Part shown: positions 56,011-64,000 of the stretch, piece by piece
How the letters are laid out: each line of letters begins with the position of its first letter
Numbering within the stretch: position 1 is the first letter of the stretch
From: Nilaparvata lugens
Lineage: Eukaryota > Arthropoda > Insecta > Hemiptera > Delphacidae
DNA length: 64,000 bases
Assembly (NCBI RefSeq): GCF_014356525.2
Contig: NC_052506.1
Coordinates: 35,493,564-35,557,563, forward strand
Direction: 5' to 3'
Notes under the pieces: model-generated
Database searches by the model: none
What the model was told of the DNA's origin: nothing
What the model saw: the letters and a program-made list of their open reading frames with translations, nothing else
Made by a program: the position numbers and the translations under genes

Positions 56011-56889
56011 TCAAGTATCTGTGTCATAGTTGCGATCTAAATCATCAGTTTCATTCACTTCTTCGTCTTCTCCTCCTCTGATGCCCAACTGATGTGATGG
56101 TTCACCATCATGACGAAGATTCTTGAAGAATTCGTGGTGATTTGGAGGCACGTACTGCAGTAGCTGTTGTAGATTTGTATACTTAGCATGCTTGATGCGA
56201 GGTCTTCTATCACTTGACACAGGTAGGAGATTTGGCAGGGTGGTTGATTTTCTCCCAGCGCGAGCTGACTTCATAGCAATCTCACTAAACTCTTCAATTT
56301 CACTCCCAGCTGTCTTCTTATAAAATAGGGTGAATGTCCATCCTTGCATACCTTGTATTCCGCTCACAGTTTTCCTGAAGAATGGTTTGAGAATATCAAT
56401 GTCCACAAAATCTTCATTTTTCATTTGGATTGTAATGAATTTCCTAGCAAGCTCCATCCAATGTTGAGGTACATAGAGATCCCTTTTTGTCTCTTTCATT
56501 TTTGTCTCTATCAAACCGAAATCTTGGTCGCATTCATTAAAGGAATGGCCACTTACAAAAAAGCGGTGATCTACCGTTTCAATATTCGTGTTGCTGACAA
56601 TATACAGCCAAAATGTTACTGTGTAGTGGCTCTTATTCTGGCCACCACAGTTATCACTGAATGCTGTAATGTGTTTGACAGAAGAAGGTAGGCTTTTGAT
56701 GAATTTGAGTAAACAGGATGATATTTCCTGACAACCACGAGATGCCTGGTCCTCATGCCACATTAAGAGTTGACATAAAGAGTAAAGAAATGTGCTGTTC
56801 CGGTATTTAAGTTGTGGATAGCCAGGTTATAGGTCCACAGCTGCCTCAGGTAATAGGCTTTGGAAGTGGATACACTTGGAGTTGGCATA
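56011..56889 (-). pseudogene. DUF7869-type transposon gene, C-terminal half (copy Y)
   Basis: Minus-strand 56763-56011 encodes MWHEDQASRGCQEISSCLLK, then HITAFSDNCGGQNKSHYTVT, then FFVSGHSFNECDQDFGLIET and a basic C-terminus ending in an Asp/Glu-rich tail. Just upstream (56980-56790) is TPSVSTSKAYYLRQLWTYNL, one frameshift away. The SDNCGGQN and DxDFGxIE motifs carry invariant acidic residues that could be the second and third acids of a DDE-like RNase H fold (inference). The matching N-terminal half is at 60308-60915, separated by a LINE. The family name is from memory. Confidence 0.78.
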
Positions 56890-57014
56890 ATAATAATAAT
56901 AGCTTTATTTACATTCTTGAAAGAACAAAAGCCTCTCTTATGAGGTATATATGTGGTTGGCAACAAATACAATTTCACATTAATTTAAATTATAAAATTT
57001 TTCACTTTTCAATT

Positions 57015-57258
57015 CAGAGTGTCAATAATTTTTGCCCATCTTCTCCTGTCTCTAGCTTCGGTCAGCCACAAATCTCCAACTCGTTGTGAAAGTTCATCCC
57101 TCCACCGGAGTGCTGGTCGTCCCCTTCATCTGGTCCTGTCCCGTGGTATCCATTCCGTGAATGTCTTCGCCCATCTGTCAGCTTCCATCCTTGCCACGTG
57201 ACCGGCCCATCTCCACTTGATTAGATGAGCTTCCCGTTGCAGATACTTCACATTGATC
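57015..57258 (-). pseudogene. RTE-like ORF2 C-terminal tail
   Basis: Minus-strand coding reads YLQREAHLIKWRWAGHVARM, then WIPRDRTR and RGRPALRWRDELSQRVGDLW, ending in RDRRRWAKI before the 3' UTR. It is the continuation of the RT at 58860-60239. Confidence 0.8.
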
Positions 57259-57481
57259 ATTTTCAAAATTTACGTGTTTTTAACTCTCTAAGCCCGAGTA
57301 TACTAAAGCTTACTAAACTTAGTTTTGAGAAAAACAAAAAAAAAACTGTCTCACTTGAAAACACACAGGAATAAAATCAATCAATTTTTTTATTCTGTAG
57401 GAAAGAAATCACACAATTAAATGTTGTTGGAAGAATTTGATTTTTTTTTTCATTTTGGGATAAAAAAGTTTTTTCTTAGTT

Positions 57482-58676
57482 GACTGAAGCCCTTTTTGCA
57501 TGAAGCCCTTTATGCATGTAAAATTTTTTTTAATACTACTTCAACACTCTTTTTACACACTTAAGTGACTAAATATTGCAATTTGACTCTTTTTGGCCAC
57601 TGAAAAGCAGTACTATGAACAGAAAAGGATTTTTGACAAAAAAAAAAAACAAAAAAAAAATACAGTTAAGGCTGCTTATAGAGTTTTAATGTGAAAAACA
57701 GTGAAATTAAATTGTTAAAAAAAAATTAATCTAAAATCCTCTCAATCATCTTGAACTCTTGGATCTAGTTGCTCCACTGTGGGCCAGTCCATGATTGTTT
57801 GATAAAACTTCATGTGTTCATGGGGAATGTACGGTAAAAGATCCCTGACATCATTGAGTTTGGCCCTCTTGATTGGAACTTTACCGTCTTGATAAGCTGC
57901 GGCTGGTGGCAAAGTTGGCTTCAGGTTTGCATCCTTGCACATTTTGAAAGAGTGACTAACCATACTGTCAATTGTTTTCATGGCATATATTGTACCACAT
58001 TTATCTTCATTGTAACTCAATTGTTTATAGCTGCTTATTTCAAAATGTATTTTATTGGCACGGATTTTTTTAGTGTTTCCTGGGAGATGCAACTTTTTTA
58101 TAGTAGGTTGGCCACAAAGCTTTAAAATACAAAATATCCTCACTTTCAACTTCCTTCACAATAAACTTTTGGTTGTCACCAGGCTTGGTGCTGCTATTTT
58201 CTATTAGATCTCGAATTTCACCAACGGTATAAATTCTGTCAAACTTTTTTATATGGCGTTTAATGGTGGCAAAATCCCTATCACAAGGTAGAAAAGAATG
58301 CCCCCTTTGAGGAAAGTACATGGTGACTTTTTTAAAGCGACCTTTGGTTCTTGCTGTTTTCTTCACGTTTCTCTTCCACTCTGAATCTTGCCTTTTCCTC
58401 TTCCTTCCAACAACAACGTTGGATTCATCATTGTCTTCCTCGCTACTACTCATAATGGCTAAAAAATAACAATTATCTATAAAAAATATGAAAAGTTTGA
58501 TTTTAAAAAACTTTGTTTTTGGACCAGACCACAATAATCAAAAAGATTACAAAGAGTATAACCTCAAAACAAAACGTGAATAATAATATAATCGAAGTAG
58601 AACAGAATAGCAGCTGTCTATTATTCAATCAGCTGCTCAGCAGAAATTTTATTACTGTGCAAAAAGGGCTTCAGTC
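57482..58676 (-). mobile_element. Internally deleted DUF7869-type transposon (copy Z) with inverted ends
   Basis: The ends are inverted: GACTGAAGCCCTTTTTGCA (57482-57500) and TGCAAAAAGGGCTTCAGTC (58658-58676). The minus strand encodes an N-terminal head (58454 on: MSSSEEDNDESNVVVGRKRK, SEWKRNVKKTARTKG) fused in frame to the C-terminal part (RGHSFLPCDRDFATIKRHIK, WPTYYKK, then after a frameshift near 58075 RAKLNDVRDLLPYIPHEH). Everything between, including FDLQ and SDNCGGQN, is missing. The copy sits inside the LINE, so it moved after the LINE landed. Confidence 0.75.
57742..58534 (-). pseudogene. N-to-C fusion ORF of copy Z
   Basis: This is the coding part of copy Z, in two frames that overlap near 58070-58149. 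The likely start codon is the ATG at about 58454 (MSSSEED...); the upstream part of the frame is non-coding. The C-terminal half matches the DxDFGxIE region of copy Y in layout (SFLPCDRDFATIK), with Glu replaced by Lys at the last position. Confidence 0.7.
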
Positions 58677-58828
58677 ACTGACTGAAGCCCTTTCTGCATT
58701 GAATGTTAGAAGTTGGCTGCTGATTTGACAACATTAGAGCAGTCAGACTGAATTCCTTCTTGCATAGAACTATGAAGCCACCATCTAAAACCATAATTCC
58801 ATCCTTAACTCAATTTGGTATTTTTGAT

Positions 58829-58847
58829 GACTGAAGCCCTTTTTGCA
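58829..58847. repeat. Extra DUF7869-type terminal sequence
   Basis: GACTGAAGCCCTTTTTGCA occurs again in direct orientation, at the point where the LINE reading frame is lost. A further near copy (GACTGAAGCCCTTTCTGCA) is at 58680-58698. They mark additional element ends. Confidence 0.65.
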
Positions 58848-58855
58848 TGAATCGA

Positions 58856-60239
58856 TTCACTTCTTGACATTTTTGTCTGAGTTGTCTCTAATCTTTTGTC
58901 AAGTTCAGCTGTCAGTGTCCAAGTTTGAGCCCACACAACAGTGATGGATAGACACATTTTCTGAGGGCTTTCGCTTTTAATTCATTCGAGAAGTCTCCTT
59001 TGAATATTTTCCTTAGGATCCAATACTTCTTCCATCCCTTGTTAATTCTTTGCTTTATCTCCTTTCCTGTTCGATTCTCAAAAGATAGAAGTTGACACAG
59101 GTACTCATATTCATCCACATAGCCTATCGACCCAGCAGTGACCTCAATCCTCTTCTTGCTAGAGTTGGTCATAACTCTTGTCTTATTTGCATTCAGATTC
59201 AAACCCATTCGTTCACTTGCATCTATGAGTTCGTTTAACATTTCTCTCATCTCTTCAGCATTTTTTCCAATCAACATAACGTCATCTGCGAATCTTAGGT
59301 TTGACAGCTGATATCCATTCACGCATTCCTCTGTTTTCCCAACTCAGTCTTCTAAAAACATATTCCAAACAGCAATTAAAAATAATTGGTGAGAGTGGGC
59401 ACCCCTGTTTTAAACCTCTTTCTCCTTGATGATCCTTCCTTTCCGCTCAAGCTCGATATAGACCTCATAATTTGTGTACAAACTTCTCAATATCTCAATA
59501 TAGCCAGTCTCTATGCCCGATTCTCTCAATGCCTTCCACATTTGACCGTGGTTGATACAATCAAATGCTTTATGAAAGTCCACAAATCCAAGGTATAAGG
59601 GAATCTTATACTCTATGCTTTTTTCGATGAGTTGATTGGCGGCTTGTAATTGGTCAGCTGTCGAGTATCCAGGTCTAAATCCAGCCTGTTCTGTGGGGTG
59701 ATTTTCGTAGATCTTGCTTATTACTCGGTTTTTATTACTGATGCGAATATTTTGTAGATGGTTGATGTCAATGTAATAGGCCTGTAGTTTCTTATATCTG
59801 TACGAGAACCTTTTTTGAACAGAATTATAATTTTACTTCTCCTCCAATCTGTAGGCACTGTCCTCTCCACCATAATTTTATTGAAGAGTTGTTTCAATGG
59901 TCGAAGTAGCTCATCGATTGCGGAAATTATAACTTCATTTGTAATACCGTCATCTCCTGGAGCTTTGTTCTTTTTCAAGCGTTTAATAGCATGTCTTATT
60001 TCTTCTTGTAATATATCTGGTACTTGATGATCTGCTATATGCTCTGTGACGTTTGTTTCCTCCTCTTGTCCTTCGTCATTTCTTTCTTCATATAGCTCCT
60101 CATAGAATGCTGATACCTGTTCTCCTATTCCCCATCTATCCGATATTGTTCCTTCTTCTGTCTCTAGTTTTGGGATCCACCTCTTCTTTACGGTATTTAT
60201 GAGCTTCTGAACACTTTTAGTCGATTCTGTAGAATTCAT
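58856..60239 (-). pseudogene. RTE-like reverse transcriptase
   Basis: 60239-59721 encodes the N-terminal RT part: EEIRHAIKRLKKNKAPGDDG, then LFNKIMVERTVPTDWRRSKI and LFKKGSRTDIRNYRPITLTS. 59322-58912 encodes LRFADDVMLIGKNAEEMREM (FADD catalytic box), then LNANKTRVMTNS and KALRKCVYPSLLCG. The part between (GLRQG-type and CVDFHKAFDCI segments near 59400-59700) is broken by frameshifts. The lost FADD-distal tail resumes at 57258. Confidence 0.87.
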
Positions 60240-60307
60240 TCAATCCTGCGCCCTGTTGGTTCACTCTGTTTGTTTTCCTTGCTGCCTCTTCAATGGATTT
60301 AACAATT

Positions 60308-60915
60308 GAGTTGGCATAGTCTTTTGTAAATCAAAGACAATAGCCACTTGACTATCAGCATTCAATTTCAGAAATGTGTCTTTTGCTGATCTTATAGCAT
60401 CTGCTTTACGCAAGTGAAGTTATTTTTCTACTAGTGCTGTAGCCTTCAGCTTCACCATGGTCTATTTTTATCTGCAATTTATCGCTTCTTTCGCAGGTGT
60501 CTGTGCTAGGCTTCTTGAAGCTGAGATTGAACTGAGTGATGAAAATATTTCTTTAAAGCTTTCCTTCACAGGCTGTACTTGTTTTTCTTCCCTACAATAG
60601 TCAACATAGAGTTTATAAATTTCTTTCAAAGTCAAAGTCGGCGGTAGGTACTTTCTAATTGGAGTCTTTCTAGAGTAATGACTTTTATAGCGAGGAAAAA
60701 TTATTAATATGCTCTTTTATGATTTCAATTTCCTCGTTAGAGATTTTATTGGGAGGTTCCTTCTCTCCTATACTGTCTTTGAATGCAATGCCTGATTTAT
60801 TTTTCTTCATGTTTTCAACTACATTTTGCAAACGCTTGTTAGAGACATCAAGTGTTTTAATAAAAAACTCTTTACATACTCTGTAATCCCCCAGATGATA
60901 GATACAAGTGACCCT
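60308..60915 (-). pseudogene. DUF7869-type transposon gene, N-terminal half (copy Y)
   Basis: Reading from 60915: RVCKEFFIKTLDVSNKRLQN, then PNKISNEEIEIIKEHINNFS, SHYSRKTPIRKYLPPTLTLK, a Cys-poor linker, then LHLRKADAIRSAKDTFLKLN and IVFDLQKTMPT. It stops where the LINE inserted. FDLQ supplies the probable first catalytic Asp (inference). With 56011-56889 it makes one gene apart from a few frameshifts. Confidence 0.78.
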
Positions 60916-61581
60916 TTTCACAAGTGTTACTTTTGGGAGCCCTGAACCCAAAATTTGTTTCCCTAAAAAACTTGTGGTAAGGTTTATAGTTCATTTTAAG
61001 AGGTTTTCCCACTTTTTCCATGAGAAATTTATGAAATTCCTCAAAAATATCTTTAACGTTCAAGTCCAGATTGTCAAAGTACAGGCGATTAGTTTTATTC
61101 TGGCAGTAGTGAGAGAGCCTGTTAGGTATGTTTTTAAATGCTCCATTGCTTGCTCCCACACTGGAACTGGAAGTTTGTTTGGGTTTGGTGCCTTTCCCCT
61201 TCTCTCTTTGAATGTTTCTCCACTAGTAATCTTCTGTTGTATAACGCGAACTCTTTTTTCTGATACTTTGATTAAATTCATCAGAATCTTGCGACACACT
61301 TTTATCTCCAACCCTTGTTTAGCCATGGAGAAGTTCCAAAACGATTCTTTTTTCAATTTTGGATTCACTGTTTTGGTTTTTTGCTCCATTTTTTCCATAC
61401 ATTTAGATATAAAGGCATCCTGCAATTTCTTGCTACTAAGCTCATGAAAATTGTCAAAAATATTTCTTTGCTCACAGTTCTCAAACTTCTGATAGCATTT
61501 TTCAAAACAACACTCTTGAACAAGCTTGTTTGTCTTTTTGGATACATACAACAAAACTGTGTTCTTTTTCAATGGCCGCAT
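60915..61581 (-). pseudogene. DUF7869-type N-terminal fragment (copy X)
   Basis: Minus-strand coding reads CYQKFENCEQRNIFDNFHEL, then KVCRKILMNLIKVSEKRVRV, ERRGKAPNPNKLPVPVWE, and after a frameshift SHYCQNKTNRLYFDNLDLN and FFRETNFGFRAPKSNTCEK. It covers the same domain region as the start of copy Y, so the two are separate copies joined head to tail near 60915. It ends just before the zinc-like Cys segment. Confidence 0.75.
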
Positions 61582-61689
61582 TACAAGCTATTTACTGGGG
61601 CTATACATGAGGATTATATGTTTACATATTATTTACTGAATGACATGTATTTGAAATTTGACAACCGATTCTTCTATGACGATTTCTTT

Positions 61690-62285
61690 TTCCAGTATTC
61701 TTGAGAGATTTTTGATTGATGTGATTGACTGCATTCACCCAATCTTGATTGGTTATTCATTGAATGCATCATTTGCCAGTTTTCTCACCTCTTTGAGAAT
61801 GAAGGTTTTGTTTTGGGCTGCTACCTTTCCTTTCACATTAGCCCAAATCAATTTAATTGAATTGGGTTGAATTGGCTATGGTAGGGTGGTTGACGAATCA
61901 CTTTATGGCCTCGTTCTTTGGCCATTTCATCTATCTCATATTTTTTGAATGAGGAACTGTTCTTCTGCACCAAGTGTAAAAGTACACCTTTTTGCAAGTT
62001 ACTTTCGAACTGAATATTATTTTAATGCAGCCACTCACAAATAACATTCTTTGTTGATGACTGTGTTGGAGCTTTATTAAGCTGCTGCACGCTATGGTAG
62101 GGTGCTTTGTCTATAACAATAGAGCTCCCAGCGGCTATATTGTTCATGATTTTTACAAACCATTGTTCAAATTGACTTGAATTCATCTCCTCAAGGTAGT
62201 CGAGTTTTTTTTTGACTGAAATATTTCCAAGCAATTGGGAACAAAGCCTGAGTTTGAACCAAGAAGACATGATCATTGTTGAACA
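61690..62285 (-). pseudogene. Tc1-like (DDE_3) transposase fragment, catalytic Glu lost
   Basis: Minus-strand pieces: KLDYLEEMNSSQFEQWFVKI, then SSIVIDKAPYHSVQQLNKAP (second catalytic Asp in VIDKAPYHS), KYEIDEMAKERGHKVIR, PPYHSQFNP, then after a 1-bp shift IKLIWANVKGKVAAQNKTF. In the common insect family with PYHS and PTQST motifs the last block reads NPIELIW, so Glu is replaced by Lys here. Stops occur after CEWLH and elsewhere. The first catalytic Asp and the helix-turn-helix region are missing. Confidence 0.75.
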
Positions 62286-62479
62286 GGCAAAACAAGGCTA
62301 GCTAGACAACCAACTGAATAGTGTTCAGAGAATGCATTTGAAGAAGATGAGATAAATTCAAAACATAGCCGAAAATAAAAACACAAGAAAATGAAAAAAT
62401 CAAACAATTCAGCTAAAACAGTGCTGATGGATGAAGTTGGTAGCTTTGAAGCAGCAAATTTAAAGACGTTGAATGATGC

Positions 62480-63535
62480 AGGTTGAGTTTCAACAGTTCC
62501 CAAGCATGTTATTCCCACACGATGTAATGATTCTGCCAGGGCTTGTAAAATAATTGTCAATGGTAAGATTCCAATTAGATTTCTCTATACATTTTACCAA
62601 ATCATATGGTTTGTTTGACTGCTCGAAAGGACCTGCATGTTGCTTACCACTGTAAATCTCCAAATTATATATAGAATAAACGGGAGTCACACAATGCATA
62701 AACTTTCAGCCCATATTTAGCTGGTTTTTGGGCCATTAACTGGATTAAGCCACACCGCCCTCTAAATGCGACCAACATTTCATCCACTGTTGTGTACTCT
62801 CCCAAACTAAAAGAGCTTTGACTATTTGTGTTGAAAGAGTCCACAAGCTCACGGACAGGGGCCAGTTTATCAATTGCACTACGCCTTGCTCTAGATGTAA
62901 TATCATCAAATCTCATACTTCGCAGTAGAAATCGAAATCTATTTTCACTAAAGTTTGCTCTCAATATTATCAAACCAGTTCCATTTTTCGAGATTTACTC
63001 CCGTAAAAAATAATGCACGAAATACTGCTAAAATTTCGGCCTTTGTAGTTGGTTTGTAGTCCCTTACGCGAATATTGTCCCCTCTTTCTGCAGCAAGTGT
63101 TTCTCGCTCAGTTTTCTTTTTTCTATATAAATATTTGTGAAATGTACAATATTTTATATAGTTTCAGAAGTAAATATCTGCGAAAAACATCCAAGGTGAG
63201 TTTTACATTGTTGAGCCTGCCTTTTAGGGCCAGGAAGTGTTTTTATAATATTAGCAGCCCTTGCTCTTGAAGGAACTGCAACAGTTTTGTTGGCCCAAAT
63301 CGTTTCTCCATCACTACCAATAAAAAATCTCATACCTGCAACTGCAGTCTCATCTTCTTCACTGTTTTCATCTCCAGAGTTGATGTCGGTTTCCATGTCA
63401 CTGTTATGGAAATTCTTTTCTACTAGTTCAGGGTTGTAGTCGGGATCATCTGAATCATCACAAACATTTTCTTAATTTTCTTCATTTTCCAGGTCTTCCA
63501 AAACATGGGCGATGTCCGCTTCGGTATTGTAAGCT
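62480..63535 (-). pseudogene. piggyBac transposase remnant
   Basis: Minus-strand order: an acidic N-terminus near 63535-63400 (DDSDDPDYNPELVEKNF after a stop), METDINSGDENSEEDETAVA at 63396, DYKPTTKAEILAVFRALFFT with GVNLEKWNWFDN near 63000-63060, FSENRFRFLLRSMRFDDITS at 62950, LGEYTTVDEMLVAFRGRCGL (first catalytic Asp region) and KYGLKVYALCDSR, then NWNLTIDNYFTS (second Asp region) near 62560. The C-terminal catalytic part and the Cys-rich tail are lost; the Tc1-like fragment begins where they should be. Several frameshifts are present. Confidence 0.85.
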
Positions 63536-63539
63536 TCTG

Positions 63540-64000
63540 CCCTGAGAAAATATATACAAATTATAGATACTATTATTATTATTATTAGATACGCCTATTC
63601 CACCCCCTAGGTTATCTAATATTTGCGAAGTATTGCTATGAAGCGGGCTAGCTACAGCTGGGTATGGGTTGGGGTCAGTGTTCGTACTGACTGGTGGAGA
63701 TACCAAACCTACACTTCTCCCCCTTTTCCTCATTCTTTACCCTCTGTTTCTGTCTCATCTTCTCTCTGTCTTTTGTCTTCTCTCTTTGTTTCTGTCTCAT
63801 CTGATGAGAGTGTGTGCTCGTGCCGTTGCTGGCTGATTCGGCCCTCGGCTCTTGGAATTCAGGTTGGGTGTTAAGGAAGATTGAGGTAACCCTAACCAAG
63901 GAGATGGATCCGGATATCAGATCCCTACAAATAATTATATTTATAAAGGCAGTACACAATCTGAACCAACTGCGAGCTGACGGCGGGCAGACTGGATCTG
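63540..64000. other. Window end: pyrimidine-rich sequence, no gene resolved
   Basis: It holds an (ATT)n run near 63567-63587 and a CT-rich tract (63715-63800) made of CTCTGTTTCTGTCTCATCT-type repeats. ORFs here on both strands follow the low-complexity tract and look spurious. Confidence 0.4.

Larger units (their letters stand above)
56890..60307 (-). mobile_element. RTE-like LINE inserted in the DUF7869-type gene, 11-bp target duplication
   Basis: GAGTTGGCATA occurs directly at 56879-56889 and 60308-60318, bracketing the insert. The 3' end on the minus strand is an (ATT)n tail, typical of RTE-type elements. Coding parts: RT at about 60239-58860 and the C-terminal tail at 57258-57015 (LIKWRWAGHVARMEADRWAK, RGRPALRWRDEL). 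The two are separated by another inserted element. There is no endonuclease domain, so it is 5' truncated. Confidence 0.85.

Noticed and set aside
60685..61581. One gene with a duplicated domain
   Set aside because: The second segment restarts in the same domain region with diverged sequence and continues to the LINE breakpoint, so two copies fit better.
63482..63959. Overlapping ORFs near the window end
   Set aside because: They follow a CT-rich low-complexity tract on both strands and show no domain.

Overview
The window is AT-rich, intron-rich nuclear DNA from an insect, most likely a hemipteran. A planthopper is my guess, from the crowded mix of MITEs, Helitron-like, LINE, Ty3/gypsy, piggyBac and Harbinger-like debris and from CCTAA-type (TTAGG telomere-like) repeats; the species call is inference. 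One host gene is complete: a 12-exon plus-strand orthologue of Rubicon (RUN domain plus C-terminal zinc-binding Rubicon-homology domain), coding span 22808-50744. All introns are GT-AG, the phases agree throughout, and the exons sum to 3045 nt (1014 aa). A second possible host remnant is an orphan BTB/POZ exon at 52.1 kb. Nearly everything else is transposable-element sequence.

Layout. 1-11.7 kb: four copies (A-D) of a repeat that carries a broken non-LTR reverse transcriptase and ends in GGCCCGATTTCACCAAA; B and C form a long inverted repeat. MITEs with clean empty-site evidence sit in B (TTA duplication) and D (TA duplication). 11.7-16.0 kb: a complex satellite (92-bp, 100-bp and about 180-bp units, locally a 452-bp higher-order repeat) flanked by a 14-bp direct repeat and enclosed by further inverted repeats. 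16.0-17.3 kb: two MITEs. 18.2-22.06 kb: a decayed Ty3/gypsy element on the minus strand. 22.8-50.7 kb: the Rubicon gene. Its introns hold Helitron-like and TTA-target MITE sequence (intron 1), a LINE fragment (intron 7), a PIF/Harbinger-like element with a MADF fragment and an inserted LINE (intron 9), an RTE-like fragment (intron 10) and a second, better preserved gypsy element (intron 11). 51.7-63.5 kb: a transposon graveyard with mariner, two piggyBac remnants, a Tc1/DDE_3-like transposase, an RTE-like LINE and at least four pieces of one insect multicopy family that I associate, from memory, with the name DUF7869.

The most informative structure is at 56.0-61.6 kb. A DUF7869-type gene is split by an RTE-like LINE bounded by an 11-bp target-site duplication. 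Inside that LINE lies an internally deleted copy of the same DUF7869-type family, in which N- and C-terminal coding are fused and inverted repeats bound the copy. This supports the family being a mobile DNA transposon and gives an insertion order. A second notable structure is the gypsy insertion in Rubicon intron 11: about 150 bp of intron appears on both sides in slightly different versions and the 5' LTR is missing, which looks like a haplotype join or an unusual rearrangement rather than a normal insertion.
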